DNA of 64,000 bases. Origin: Methanocaldococcus villosus KIN24-T80 (GTDB lineage: Archaea; AGJL01; Methanococci; Methanococcales; Methanocaldococcaceae). The stretch covers positions 124,001-188,000 of the forward strand of contig NZ_AQUK01000001.1 in assembly GCF_000371805.1 (NCBI RefSeq), in the 5' to 3' direction. Of this stretch, positions 29,904 through 38,485 are shown piece by piece; positions within the stretch are counted from its first letter, which is position 1; each line of letters begins with the position of its first letter. Made by a program: the position numbers and the translations under genes. The notes beneath the pieces are model-generated. The model was not told where the DNA came from. It was given only the letters and a program-made list of their open reading frames with translations, and made no database searches.

Positions 29904-30418
29904 AATCCCACTCTATTTTTTTTAGCCTCTTCTTCAAGCATTAAAAACTCATGTAACATTTTAAACCTAGTTCTATATACTCTTGCATAACCATACTTTA
30001 TTAATTCCTCATTAAAATTTACCCACTTATCTCCCTTTTTATAATAAATGTAAGCTAAATATCTTCCATACCTATCTTTTCTTGGAGCTAATGGATCAAA
30101 AACAATCTTTACTTCTTTTCCATAAAGTTTTTTATAGGCAAATTCTTTAGCTCGCTCTCCCCAGAATTTTAAATATGTTAGATTAGTTATTGGTGTTCCA
30201 TTGTATAAAATATATTCATAAGGATTATTCTCCTTACTTATTTCAGGAGTATCTACTCCTAAAAGTCTGATTTTCCAAAGTTCTCCATTTACTAAAACAT
30301 AAACTGTATCTCCATCAACAACTTTAACTACCCTTCCATAATAACAAGAATATTCATTATAAGTTATACAACCTGATAATGTTAAAAAAAGAATTAGAAA
30401 AATAGTTAATATTCTCAT
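29879..30418 (-). CDS. thermonuclease-like (SNase) lipoprotein
   Basis: This 179-residue protein has a short hydrophobic signal ending in a lipobox (LTLSGC, Cys17), so it should be anchored outside the membrane. The rest is a staphylococcal nuclease fold. [21 protein letters not shown] and [12 protein letters not shown] supply the equivalents of the nuclease active-site Arg, Asp, Glu and second Arg, so it is probably an active calcium-dependent nuclease. A role in digesting environmental DNA or RNA is inferred. It follows hisG by 17 bases and overlaps shikimate kinase by 25 bases. Confidence 0.9.
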   Translation of the reverse strand: MRILTIFLILFLTLSGCITYNEYSCYYGRVVKVVDGDTVYVLVNGELWKIRLLGVDTPEISKENNPYEYILYNGTPITNLTYLKFWGERAKEFAYKKLYGKEVKIVFDPLAPRKDRYGRYLAYIYYKKGDKWVNFNEELIKYGYARVYRTRFKMLHEFLMLEEEAKKNRVGLWKGQLMP

Positions 30419-30435
30419 TTAAATTCCCCCTAAAT

Positions 30436-31305
30436 TTATAATATTCTTTCTATTGGCACAATTAATATATCTCTTGCACCTAATGCATGTAGTTTTGGGA
30501 CTAAGTTGAATATTTCATCCTCATCAACAACAGCATGAACAGCAACAATATTATCATCTGATAAAACTTCTGATACTGTAGGCCCAGCTAAACCAGGAAT
30601 AATTTTCTTTATCTCATCTATTTTGTCTTTAGGGGCATTCATCATTATAAGTCTCTTTTTCTCAGCATATAAAGCACTTTTTATAGCTAAAACAATTTTA
30701 TTTATCTTTTCTTTTTTATATTTATTATTTAAACTATTTTTATTAGCTATTAATCTTGTTGTAGATGTTAATATTTCTTCTATAACCTTTAATCTGTTTA
30801 ATCTTAATGTAGTTCCTGTAGATGTTAAATCTGAGATTAAATCTGCCACTCCTATAAAAGGAGCAATTTCTGTAGCTCCAGTAAGTTCTATAATTTCAAC
30901 TTTTTTATTTAATTTCTCAAAAAACTTTCTAGTTATATTTGGAAATTCTGTAGCTATTTTCATCCCATCTTTTATATCATCTACCTTCTCTATTCCTGAA
31001 TCTTCTGGGGCAGCTATAACAAGTTTTGCATATCCAAAATTTAAATCTAATAAAAACTCTACCCTATCCTCAACACCTCTCTCTAATATGAGATCATAAC
31101 CTGTTATTCCAATATCAGCGATTCCATCTGCAACAAACTCAGGAATATCTCTTGCCCTTGCAAACATAACTTTTATATTTTCATCAACAGTATTAGCAAA
31201 TAAACTCCTACTTTTAGCTGTTATTTTTAATCCAGCTCTTTCTAATAACTTCATTACAGGTTCATATATCCTCCCTTTATTTGGCAAAGCAAACATTATT
31301 TTCAT
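30436..31305 (-). CDS. hisG: ATP phosphoribosyltransferase (long form)
   Basis: HisG catalyses the first step of histidine synthesis, joining ATP and PRPP, and is usually feedback-inhibited by histidine. The 289-residue length marks the long form, with a C-terminal ACT-like regulatory domain ([20 protein letters not shown]). Family features are [25 protein letters not shown] and the PRPP-binding region [19 protein letters not shown] lies three bases before the ATG. It starts inside the end of the UPF0058 gene (four-base overlap), and the nuclease gene follows. No other his gene is in the window. Confidence 0.96.
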   Translation of the reverse strand: MKIMFALPNKGRIYEPVMKLLERAGLKITAKSRSLFANTVDENIKVMFARARDIPEFVADGIADIGITGYDLILERGVEDRVEFLLDLNFGYAKLVIAAPEDSGIEKVDDIKDGMKIATEFPNITRKFFEKLNKKVEIIELTGATEIAPFIGVADLISDLTSTGTTLRLNRLKVIEEILTSTTRLIANKNSLNNKYKKEKINKIVLAIKSALYAEKKRLIMMNAPKDKIDEIKKIIPGLAGPTVSEVLSDDNIVAVHAVVDEDEIFNLVPKLHALGARDILIVPIERIL

Positions 31306-31610
31306 TTTATCACATTTTGAATTTTGTTTCTTTTCCTTATAATATCTTTTTTAATCTTTTCTCCACTGTTCTTTAATAGATTATGAACACTTCTTGGAAT
31401 TTTACCATTTTCTGCTAAGATTTTAGCTATAATACTTGAAAGTAAAAATATAGCATATATATGCTCAGCTTTTGTTCTATGTATATGATGTGGATATATG
31501 CTTAACTCATCATACTCTTTAAATTCCTCAAAGTAACCATAATTTTTTTCTATGTATTTTTTTAAATATACTAAAAGTTGGTGTAATTGGATTAGCTCAT
31601 CTTTATTCAT
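31302..31610 (-). CDS. UPF0058 family protein
   Basis: This 102-residue archaeal protein of unknown function has the family's opening [21 protein letters not shown] and the His-rich [20 protein letters not shown]. It looks all-helical and soluble. I chose the ATG at 31610 since GGTGATCTC precedes it; an upstream GTG in the same frame is weaker. It probably starts the long minus-strand transcript through hisG and beyond. The 191-base gap on its upstream side, shared with the V4R gene, holds only A/T-rich boxes. Confidence 0.78.
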   Translation of the reverse strand: MNKDELIQLHQLLVYLKKYIEKNYGYFEEFKEYDELSIYPHHIHRTKAEHIYAIFLLSSIIAKILAENGKIPRSVHNLLKNSGEKIKKDIIRKRNKIQNVIK

Positions 31611-31801
31611 GAGATCACCGAAACTATAAACCATAAATTATTTATAATTATTTTTTGTATAAAAGTTTTAAAGTAGCTTGAAAAGTAATTTTAAATTTTA
31701 TTAAATAACCTTCATATATATTAGGAAATTATCTTCATATTTAACCGTAAAAAGTTGGAAGTAACATTAACTATTTAAACTTAATAGAATGTGTGATTTA
31801 A

Positions 31802-32485
31802 ATGGCTAATGCAACAGCTATAGTGGAAATGTTGAGGATTATTGATAACAGAGCAAAATTTATGGGTATTAAATTAACAATGATTAAAAATTTACTAGAA
31901 AAATATAAAGATAATAAAGAACTACTGAAGGAAGTTTTAAAAGAAACTGAAGGGACAAAATTACATGATCTTATTTTAGAAGCGTGTCCCTATTTGAGAG
32001 ATTTAGATAAAGAAATAAAAGCTGAAGAAGCAAGAATAAAAATTAGTGCAGAAGAAGAAAAACCATTAAAATTAGAAGATTATGGTTTTGTAGGGAAAGT
32101 TTCCTTATTGGCATATATAAGAGAATATATGAGAAAATATTATTTAAGAGCAAACACAAAAAAGGTTTTTTATCAGATTGGAAAAGATTATGCTATTTTA
32201 TTAAATATTAATAATTATGATGAAATGAAAAAGTTTATAGATACTGAATTTGGAGAAATGGAAATAGAAAAACCTGAACCATTGACAATAATTGTTAGAG
32301 ATAATAAAGAGTGTAAAAATTGTACTTCTCCAGAACCAGTTTGTTATGTTACTGCAGGGTTTATTGCTGGCTGTTTAGAGAATATTGTTAATAGAAAATA
32401 TATTGTTGATGTTGTTGAAAAAAAATGTTTAGCTGTTGGAGATCCATACTGTTTATTTGTAGCTAACAGAACTGTAATATTATAA
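31802..32485 (+). CDS. V4R-domain protein
   Basis: This 227-residue protein has two parts. Residues 1-75 form a helical domain (IDNRAKFMGIKLTMIKNLLE) that recurs as the free-standing small protein at 12.7-12.9 kb. From about 95 on lies a V4R (4-vinyl reductase) type domain ending with PVCYVTAGFIAGCLENIV and EKKCLAVGDPYCLF, whose cysteines and small-molecule-binding fold are typical. V4R proteins bind hydrophobic ligands or act in tetrapyrrole and signalling contexts; the ligand here is unknown. GTGAT is four bases before the ATG. It is a single-gene transcript between two minus-strand runs. Confidence 0.82.
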   Translation: MANATAIVEMLRIIDNRAKFMGIKLTMIKNLLEKYKDNKELLKEVLKETEGTKLHDLILEACPYLRDLDKEIKAEEARIKISAEEEKPLKLEDYGFVGKVSLLAYIREYMRKYYLRANTKKVFYQIGKDYAILLNINNYDEMKKFIDTEFGEMEIEKPEPLTIIVRDNKECKNCTSPEPVCYVTAGFIAGCLENIVNRKYIVDVVEKKCLAVGDPYCLFVANRTVIL

Positions 32486-32487
32486 AC

Positions 32488-33015
32488 TTAATCAGATTTC
32501 CAAATTACTGAAAAATCTTTTAAAAGAGTTTTAATCCTATTTATTTCTCCTTCTATTAATATTTTATCCTTCTCTTCACTATATTCAAATATTACTCCAT
32601 ACCACTCTCCTAACTCTCCTAATCTCTCAATAGCTATATCTTTCTGCAACTTTATCCTAACTCTTTCAACATTTCCTTTTCTTAGAACCTCTTTATTATA
32701 ATTTGACTTTGATATTGGAAAACTTACTTCTAACTCCCCTCTAATGGCTTTATTAAGTTTATTTAAATAAATATTCATTAATTCTTCATCACAAAGTGTG
32801 AATAGCTTAGATTGAATATTATTTAAAACTTTTTCAATTTCAATCAATAGCTTAGCATCTACATGTGGATCAAGTAGGTAATAGGATATCATTGAATTAG
32901 CCAACCTTAGTTTATCAAATACATCTTCAGGTACAGGGATATTTTTATTAACTAGTTCAGCTGACATTTCTGATAAAACTACCCATATTTTTTCTAAATT
33001 TCTAGCATCTTTCAT
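32488..33015 (-). CDS. methanogen protein of unknown function (DUF2096-like)
   Basis: This 175-residue protein resembles the methanogen family DUF2096; the name is tentative. The N-terminal half is helical (KIWVVLSEMSAELVNKNIPV, then ANSMISYYLLDPHVDAKLL). The C-terminal half (KGNVERVRIKLQKDIAIERL onward) alternates like a small alpha/beta domain. No catalytic residues stand out. It overlaps the upstream 90-residue gene by ATGA, so translation is coupled. It faces the V4R gene with two bases between stop codons, the only convergent pair in the window without overlap. Confidence 0.6.
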   Translation of the reverse strand: MKDARNLEKIWVVLSEMSAELVNKNIPVPEDVFDKLRLANSMISYYLLDPHVDAKLLIEIEKVLNNIQSKLFTLCDEELMNIYLNKLNKAIRGELEVSFPISKSNYNKEVLRKGNVERVRIKLQKDIAIERLGELGEWYGVIFEYSEEKDKILIEGEINRIKTLLKDFSVIWKSD

Positions 33016-33284
33016 TTCCTGCCCTCTAAATATCTTTTAATTATAAGCTCACTGTCATAATTTAAAGTAACATTTATTTTTGAAAGATTTTCTTTTATTT
33101 TTTCTAAGCTTTCCAAGAATTCAACATGATAGCATGTAGTATTATCTATATTAAAAATAGCTACAATATCATCATCCTTCATCTCTCTATTCTCAATAGC
33201 TGCTCTAACCTTAACAAAATCTCCATATCCTGAATTTATGGCCTCTTTAACTGATAATATAGCTATTAATTTAGCTACAAACAT
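33012..33284 (-). CDS. small protein of unknown function (possibly DUF749)
   Basis: This 90-residue protein begins MFVAKLIAILSVKEAINSGY and contains VAIFNIDNTTCYHVEFLESL. It may belong to the methanogen family DUF749, but I cannot be sure. It looks soluble with mixed alpha/beta structure. GTGGGATT precedes the ATG. It is sandwiched between the DUF2118-like gene (one-base gap) and the DUF2096-like gene (four-base overlap), so the three are likely made together. Confidence 0.6.
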   Translation of the reverse strand: MFVAKLIAILSVKEAINSGYGDFVKVRAAIENREMKDDDIVAIFNIDNTTCYHVEFLESLEKIKENLSKINVTLNYDSELIIKRYLEGRK

Positions 33285-33285
33285 A

Positions 33286-33762
33286 TTAATCCCACTTTTT
33301 ACCTTCTGGTAATATATAGAATATATAATTTTCTCTTTTTGAAGGAACTTCTTTTAAAAATAGAACAATTCCAGTTTCTGGAGTATTTACAAATCTAATA
33401 TCTCCTTTTCTGCTTTGCAAAGCTGCTAATCTATGCCCTTCTAAAACCCTACAACCAAAATCTACTATTGGATAAACTTTATAACCCTCAGCAGGAATTT
33501 CTAAAAGTTTTGTTCCCTTTTTAATATATGTTATCTGCTTAACTTCCCCAACCTCATAATACATTAACATATCACAAACAACAGTTCCCATTAATACATA
33601 TTCATCAAAATCATCATATATAACCTCATATAACACCTTTCCATCTCCACTGTATTCTTCTCCTTCCTCTAAAAACTTTATAACTTTCCCATCTCTCTCA
33701 ACTACCACTCTATCCTTTTCAGGTTTTTTTGGATTCTCTACAAATAATTTAGGAAATCTCAT
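33286..33762 (-). CDS. DUF2118-like protein
   Basis: This 158-residue archaeal protein of unknown function is probably DUF2118. The middle and C-terminal parts (VVCDMLMYYEVGEVKQITYI, KGTKLLEIPAEGYKVYPIVD, TPETGIVLFLKEVP) look like a beta-rich, biotinyl-domain-like fold, but I see no biotinylation lysine motif. The start is the ATG at 33762, six bases after GGTG, and it overlaps the stop of the prenyl synthase gene as TGATG. An in-frame GTG inside the ribosome binding site was not used. Confidence 0.65.
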   Translation of the reverse strand: MRFPKLFVENPKKPEKDRVVVERDGKVIKFLEEGEEYSGDGKVLYEVIYDDFDEYVLMGTVVCDMLMYYEVGEVKQITYIKKGTKLLEIPAEGYKVYPIVDFGCRVLEGHRLAALQSRKGDIRFVNTPETGIVLFLKEVPSKRENYIFYILPEGKKWD

Positions 33763-34712
33763 CAGTAGCACCTTGATATTATGAATTTTGCTAAATCTTC
33801 TAAAGGTTTTCTTCTATCTTTATCAAAGATTTTTAAAGCATCTATTGCCTCTATTGTTTTATTCTCCATTAAATTTTTAGCATACTCTATAGATGGTCTT
33901 AATATTTCAATAGCCTCACCAATTTCCTCTTTTGTTATATCTTTTTTTCCTAACAATGATTTTAACCTATTTTTTTTATCTTCCTCTAATGTTGATAAGG
34001 CATGAATAATAATAATTGTCTTCTTACCTTCTCTTATGTCACTTCCTACAGGTTTTCCTAACTTTTCTTCATCAGCTATCAAATCTAAAACATCATCCTG
34101 TATTTGAAAGGTCAGACCAATATTTTCAGCATATTTTTCTATAGCTTTCATCTCTTCATCATTAAAATCTCCCATTACAGCTCCTATTTTAGCAGCTGCT
34201 TCTATTAAAGCTCCAGTTTTTTTTCTGATCATATCTAAATACTCCTCCAAACTAACACTATCCTTCTCTTCAAATTCCATATCCATAGCTTGGCCTTCAC
34301 AAACATAAACACATGCGTCAGCTAATATTTTTAAAACTTCATGAGCTTTCCTATTATCTTTTATATTGGCAACTGCTTCAAAAGCTTTAGCATAAAGTAA
34401 ATCTCCAGCTAATATAGCCATAGCATTACCATAAACCTTATGAACAGTTGGTTTTCCCCTTCTTAAATCATCATTATCCATTATATCATCATGTATTAGA
34501 GTATAGTTATGTATAAGCTCTACTGAAACAGCTGCTGGTAAAACCTCTGACAAATTATCTTTCTTTAATTTATATACTAACACACAGAGATAAGGTCTTA
34601 ATCTCTTTCCTCCAGATAAAAGTAAGTGATTGGCAGCACTGTAAAGTTTATTGTTCTTATTTACATATTTTTTTAATTCTTCATCTATTAAACTCAATAT
34701 CTCCCTATCCAT
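33762..34712 (-). CDS. idsA: geranylgeranyl/farnesyl diphosphate synthase
   Basis: This trans-prenyl synthase builds the isoprenoid chains of archaeal ether lipids from IPP and allylic diphosphates. The 316 residues contain GGKRLRPYL, the first Asp-rich motif HDDIMDNDDLRRG and the second QIQDDVLD. The product length (C15 or C20) cannot be fixed by eye. GAGGGG lies five bases before the ATG. It overlaps hypF by eight bases upstream and the DUF2118-like gene by a base downstream. Confidence 0.94.
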   Translation of the reverse strand: MDREILSLIDEELKKYVNKNNKLYSAANHLLLSGGKRLRPYLCVLVYKLKKDNLSEVLPAAVSVELIHNYTLIHDDIMDNDDLRRGKPTVHKVYGNAMAILAGDLLYAKAFEAVANIKDNRKAHEVLKILADACVYVCEGQAMDMEFEEKDSVSLEEYLDMIRKKTGALIEAAAKIGAVMGDFNDEEMKAIEKYAENIGLTFQIQDDVLDLIADEEKLGKPVGSDIREGKKTIIIIHALSTLEEDKKNRLKSLLGKKDITKEEIGEAIEILRPSIEYAKNLMENKTIEAIDALKIFDKDRRKPLEDLAKFIISRCY

Positions 34713-36954
34713 TTTTTCCCCTCTCTTTTATGTAATATATAGCCTGTCCAAAACTGACTCCTCCATCACCATTAGGTACATTTCTATGATAGATAAAATT
34801 ATACCCCTCTTCATTAGCCCTTTCATATATCCTTTCAGTGATTACTCTATTATAAGACACCCCTCCTGTTAACCCAATTGTATTAATTCCATATTTTTCA
34901 GATAACTTTTTAAATATTTCAAATAAACCATCTGCTATATAAAGATGAGCATAATATGCTATCTTTCCTTTACTCTCACCATTTATTAACATTTCATAAC
35001 ACTGCTTTATCATATCTGTTGTAATTAATATATTATTTTTAATCCTAGGTTCAACCTCTACATCATCTTTTTTTACTTCTGCCTCTAACCTAATAGCTGG
35101 TTCTCCATCATATGTTTTCTCTAAACATATTTCTAAAAGTGCTGATACAGCATCTAACACTCTTCCTGTAGAAGTGGTTATTGGACAATTTATCTTTTTC
35201 TTGAGTTGAAACTCTAATATTCTTAACATATTTTCAGGGAAATATTTGGACATGAACTCTAAAGCCTCTTCTTTAATGGCTTTATATAGAATAGAGAATA
35301 GCATTCTTGCCGGATATTTTACAGCTAAATCCCCGCCAAGCTGATACTGTTCTTCCAAATGAGAAACTCTCTTTATCTCTCCATCTCTATATAGTAACAC
35401 TTCTCCTCCCCATACATTTCCATCTAACCCATAACCCATCCCATCTAAAGCTAAAATTATTGCATCCTCAAAATAGTTATTATCCCCTAAGAGGGAATAA
35501 GCATGAGCAAAATGATGCTGAACTCTTATTAAATCACAGTCAAAAATTTCCTGTAATTCTTGAGCAAGCTTTGTTGAATTATATGTTGGATGTAAATCAC
35601 AGGCAATAACATCAACTTTTTTTGTATTTGTTAATTCTAAAAGCCTAAATATAGCCTCTTTTAAGTAGAGAAATGTTTCATATTTAGCTGTGTTTCCTAT
35701 ATACTGTGAAAGATAAAAATTATCTCTTTTAGCTAAACAAACACAGCTATTCAACTCTGCACCAAGACAAAGGATAGTTTTATTATTATCTAACTTAACT
35801 TTAACAGGTTCTGGAGCATAACCTCTAGATCTTCTTAAAAACACAATTCTATCAGCTACTTTTTTAACAACACTGTCATCACATCTATTTACAATCCTTC
35901 TATTGTGTAGTAAAAAATAGTCAGCTATTCCATTCATTTTATTTAATATATCCTCATTATCCTTAACCATAGGCAATCCTGGAAGGTTGGCAGAAGTGAA
36001 AACATAGGCTATAGCTTTATTGAAAAGTAGATAGTGTAATCCAGAATATGGAAGCATAACTCCAATTGTATCTAAATTTGAAACATATTTTGATATATAT
36101 TTATCATACCCCTTTCTTTTCTTTAAAACAACTATTGGCCGTCTATTTGAAATTAAAACTTCTCTCTCTAATTTAGATATGTATGCAAATTTTTCTACAT
36201 TTTCTAACATACTCATAATAGCAAATGGCTGAGATTTTCTATTTAGTCTCTCTCTAAGTGTTAATACAGGTTCATCTTCAGTTATACAACATAAGTGACA
36301 TCCACCAATTCCTTTTACAGCTACTATATAACCCTCCTCTAAAAGTTTCACAGTTTCTCTTATAGCTTCATCTCTTTCATAAAGAGTTTCATGACCATCA
36401 GTGAGATAAACATGAGGCCCACAATTTGGACAGCATGTGGCTTGTGCATGGAATCTTCTATCCAATGGATTTTCATACTCTTTTAGACATTCTTCACATA
36501 ATGGAAATTCTCTCATTGATGTATTCTCCCTATCATAGGGTAACTTTTCTATAATTGTAAATTTTGGTCCACAGTTTAGGCAGGCAGTAAATGGATATCT
36601 AAACCTTCTATCTTTTTTATTAAACATCTCTCTTAAACAATCTTCACAAATACTTAAATCAGCAGGAATAATTCCTATATCTTCTTTACCATTAGAACTT
36701 TTTAAAATGTAAAAATCATCAATATCCAAATCTTCAATTTCTTCAGTTTCAATTTCATCTATTTTAGCAATTTCTGGTTTTTTTGTTATTAGATCATTAA
36801 TAAATCTCTCTATATTGTTCCCTTTGACAACAATTTCTACATAATTTCCACAGTTTTTAACATATCCTTTTAGATTATACTTTTTAGCTAATCTGTAGAC
36901 AAAAGGTCTAAAACCTACTCCTTGAACAATACCTTTTACAATAATCCTTATCAT
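34705..36954 (-). CDS. hypF: carbamoyltransferase HypF (hydrogenase maturation)
   Basis: HypF makes the carbamoyl group that becomes the cyanide ligands of NiFe hydrogenases. Domains in order over 749 residues: acylphosphatase (KGIVQGVGFRPFVYRL); two zinc fingers (CEDCLREM, CLNCGPKF, CEECLKEY, CCPNCGPH); a YrdC-like domain; and a Kae1-like domain with VQHHFAHAYS and ALDGMGYGLDG. I chose the ATG at 36954, which overlaps the bioB stop as ATGA with GGGAG upstream, rather than an in-frame TTG. A hydrogenase protease (hycI) is 4.3 kb further upstream in the same minus-strand run. Confidence 0.97.
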   Translation of the reverse strand: MIRIIVKGIVQGVGFRPFVYRLAKKYNLKGYVKNCGNYVEIVVKGNNIERFINDLITKKPEIAKIDEIETEEIEDLDIDDFYILKSSNGKEDIGIIPADLSICEDCLREMFNKKDRRFRYPFTACLNCGPKFTIIEKLPYDRENTSMREFPLCEECLKEYENPLDRRFHAQATCCPNCGPHVYLTDGHETLYERDEAIRETVKLLEEGYIVAVKGIGGCHLCCITEDEPVLTLRERLNRKSQPFAIMSMLENVEKFAYISKLEREVLISNRRPIVVLKKRKGYDKYISKYVSNLDTIGVMLPYSGLHYLLFNKAIAYVFTSANLPGLPMVKDNEDILNKMNGIADYFLLHNRRIVNRCDDSVVKKVADRIVFLRRSRGYAPEPVKVKLDNNKTILCLGAELNSCVCLAKRDNFYLSQYIGNTAKYETFLYLKEAIFRLLELTNTKKVDVIACDLHPTYNSTKLAQELQEIFDCDLIRVQHHFAHAYSLLGDNNYFEDAIILALDGMGYGLDGNVWGGEVLLYRDGEIKRVSHLEEQYQLGGDLAVKYPARMLFSILYKAIKEEALEFMSKYFPENMLRILEFQLKKKINCPITTSTGRVLDAVSALLEICLEKTYDGEPAIRLEAEVKKDDVEVEPRIKNNILITTDMIKQCYEMLINGESKGKIAYYAHLYIADGLFEIFKKLSEKYGINTIGLTGGVSYNRVITERIYERANEEGYNFIYHRNVPNGDGGVSFGQAIYYIKERGKNG

Positions 36955-37859
36955 AATAACTCCCAATCTTTAATCATTTTTAAATCATCTTTTAAGTTTC
37001 TCCCTTTAGTAGTTAAATAATCCCCTACCATTAATCCATCTAAAGCTAATAAGGCATAGCTTTGATAATCTCCTAAAAATAACCTACCTCCTGCCAATCT
37101 AATTTCACAATCTTTTAAAATTAGCTTAAAAATGGCTATAGTTTTTAATATTTCATTTACACTTAGAGGTTTAATTACCCCTCTCTTTAATAAATCATAA
37201 GCTTTAGTTCCTTTAATTGGGTGTAGAATGTTTATTGGAACACTATCAACACCTAAATCTTTTAGCTCAAAAGCTAATTTTATTCTATCTAAATAACTCT
37301 CTCCTAAACCAATAATTCCTCCACTACAAACTTCTAAATTTAAAGATTTAGCATCCTTAATAACTCTTACCTTATCCATATAACTGTGGGTTGTGCATAT
37401 ATTTTTAAAATAATCTTTGTTTGTTTCTAAGTTATTATGTATTCTAACATCTAAATCTTTTAATATTCTTAATTTTTCTTTATCTATTAACCCTAAAGAA
37501 CAACAAATTTTTAAGCTTGTTTCATCTTTTAACAGTTCAATAGTTTCAACTATTTTATTAAATTCTTCATCATTAACTTTCTTCCCACTAACCACTATAC
37601 TAAATCTATTCACAATCCCATCATATTTAAGGGCATATTCTAAGATCTCATCTTTACTCTTAAGCTTGTAAATAGGGATGGATGTATTATGATAGATAGA
37701 TTGAGAGCAGAATATACAATTTTCTTTGCATTTTCCACTTTTTGCATTTATTATAGCACAAAGGTCTATATCTTTTTTAGTTTTCTTTTTATAAGCTAAG
37801 TATAAAAGATCAATAGTTGATAGAGTATTATATAATTCAATAGCCTTTTCAATATTCAT
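36951..37859 (-). CDS. bioB: biotin synthase (radical SAM), variant auxiliary-cluster ligands
   Basis: BioB inserts sulfur into dethiobiotin. The 302-residue protein has the radical SAM motif Cys44-X3-Cys48-X2-Cys51 (GKCKENCIFC). It matches E. coli BioB further on: VCSGGIIGLGE with Cys178 (E. coli Cys188), PINILHPIKGT, and IRLAGGR with the first Arg equivalent to Arg260. The position of E. coli Cys97 is Ser87 (NRFSIVV), and the Cys128 position is a tandem Cys119-Cys120. The auxiliary cluster must therefore differ from the E. coli one. The ATG at 37859 follows AGGG. It overlaps hypF by four bases. bioW is at 5 kb. Confidence 0.88.
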   Translation of the reverse strand: MNIEKAIELYNTLSTIDLLYLAYKKKTKKDIDLCAIINAKSGKCKENCIFCSQSIYHNTSIPIYKLKSKDEILEYALKYDGIVNRFSIVVSGKKVNDEEFNKIVETIELLKDETSLKICCSLGLIDKEKLRILKDLDVRIHNNLETNKDYFKNICTTHSYMDKVRVIKDAKSLNLEVCSGGIIGLGESYLDRIKLAFELKDLGVDSVPINILHPIKGTKAYDLLKRGVIKPLSVNEILKTIAIFKLILKDCEIRLAGGRLFLGDYQSYALLALDGLMVGDYLTTKGRNLKDDLKMIKDWELL

Positions 37860-37861
37860 AT

Positions 37862-38485
37862 TCAAACCCTTTCAATTCTAAAAATAACTACTGGGATTTC
37901 AACAAGTCTCTTTTTATGAAATTTGTATATAGCAGGTATTTTAAAATTTGTTTCATATATGTGTGTTATTCTTCCCCTACCTTTAACATAATTTATAATA
38001 AAATCTTTTGTAGGGTAGTTGTGAATAGTGTAAATAACATCCCCTAACTCTAATGCCTTATCTATAAAAATTCTATCAGCATGTCTCTTTTGGGCACCAA
38101 ATGGTGGATTTTGAATTACTACTCTTTTTAAATCTTTATCTTCCTTAAGAATAGCATTTAAAAACTCTTCATCAACTTCTCTAATATCCATACAGTAAAA
38201 ATCAATATCTAAATTAAGATATTCAGCATTTTTTTTAGCAACCTCTATAGCCTCTTTGTCAATATCAATACCTATAACCCTCTTAGCCCCTAAAAGCTTA
38301 CAACCTATAGCCAATCTTCCACTACCACAACCAAAGTCTAAAGCAATATTATTATAAAAATCATCTTTAGCAAAAAATAGAATTTCAGAAGCAAGCTTTC
38401 CTGGGATAGTATATTGTTCCAACTCTGGTTTTTTTGTATGAGTTTTTAAACTATCTAAAATCATCTCTAAATGTTTCATTTTCAT
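37862..38485 (-). CDS. METTL5-like RNA N6-adenine methyltransferase
   Basis: This 207-residue Rossmann methyltransferase closely follows the layout of eukaryotic METTL5, the small-subunit rRNA m6A enzyme. It has LEQYTIPGKLASEILFFA at the N-terminus, DFGCGSGRLAIGCKLLGA, IDIDKEAIEVAKKNA, the catalytic NPPFGAQKRHAD, and YKFHKKRLVEIPV near the end. An rRNA adenine target is inferred by analogy. METTL5 needs the partner Trm112, not seen here. The ATG overlaps the leuS stop as ATGA. It ends two bases before the bioB ATG. Confidence 0.85.
   Translation of the reverse strand: MKMKHLEMILDSLKTHTKKPELEQYTIPGKLASEILFFAKDDFYNNIALDFGCGSGRLAIGCKLLGAKRVIGIDIDKEAIEVAKKNAEYLNLDIDFYCMDIREVDEEFLNAILKEDKDLKRVVIQNPPFGAQKRHADRIFIDKALELGDVIYTIHNYPTKDFIINYVKGRGRITHIYETNFKIPAIYKFHKKRLVEIPVVIFRIERV

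Noticed and set aside
31611-31801. A possible small gene or non-coding RNA in the 191-base gap before the V4R gene
   Set aside because: Only A/T-rich promoter-like boxes are visible. No open frame with a ribosome binding site and no C/D-box pair or stable stem was found by eye.
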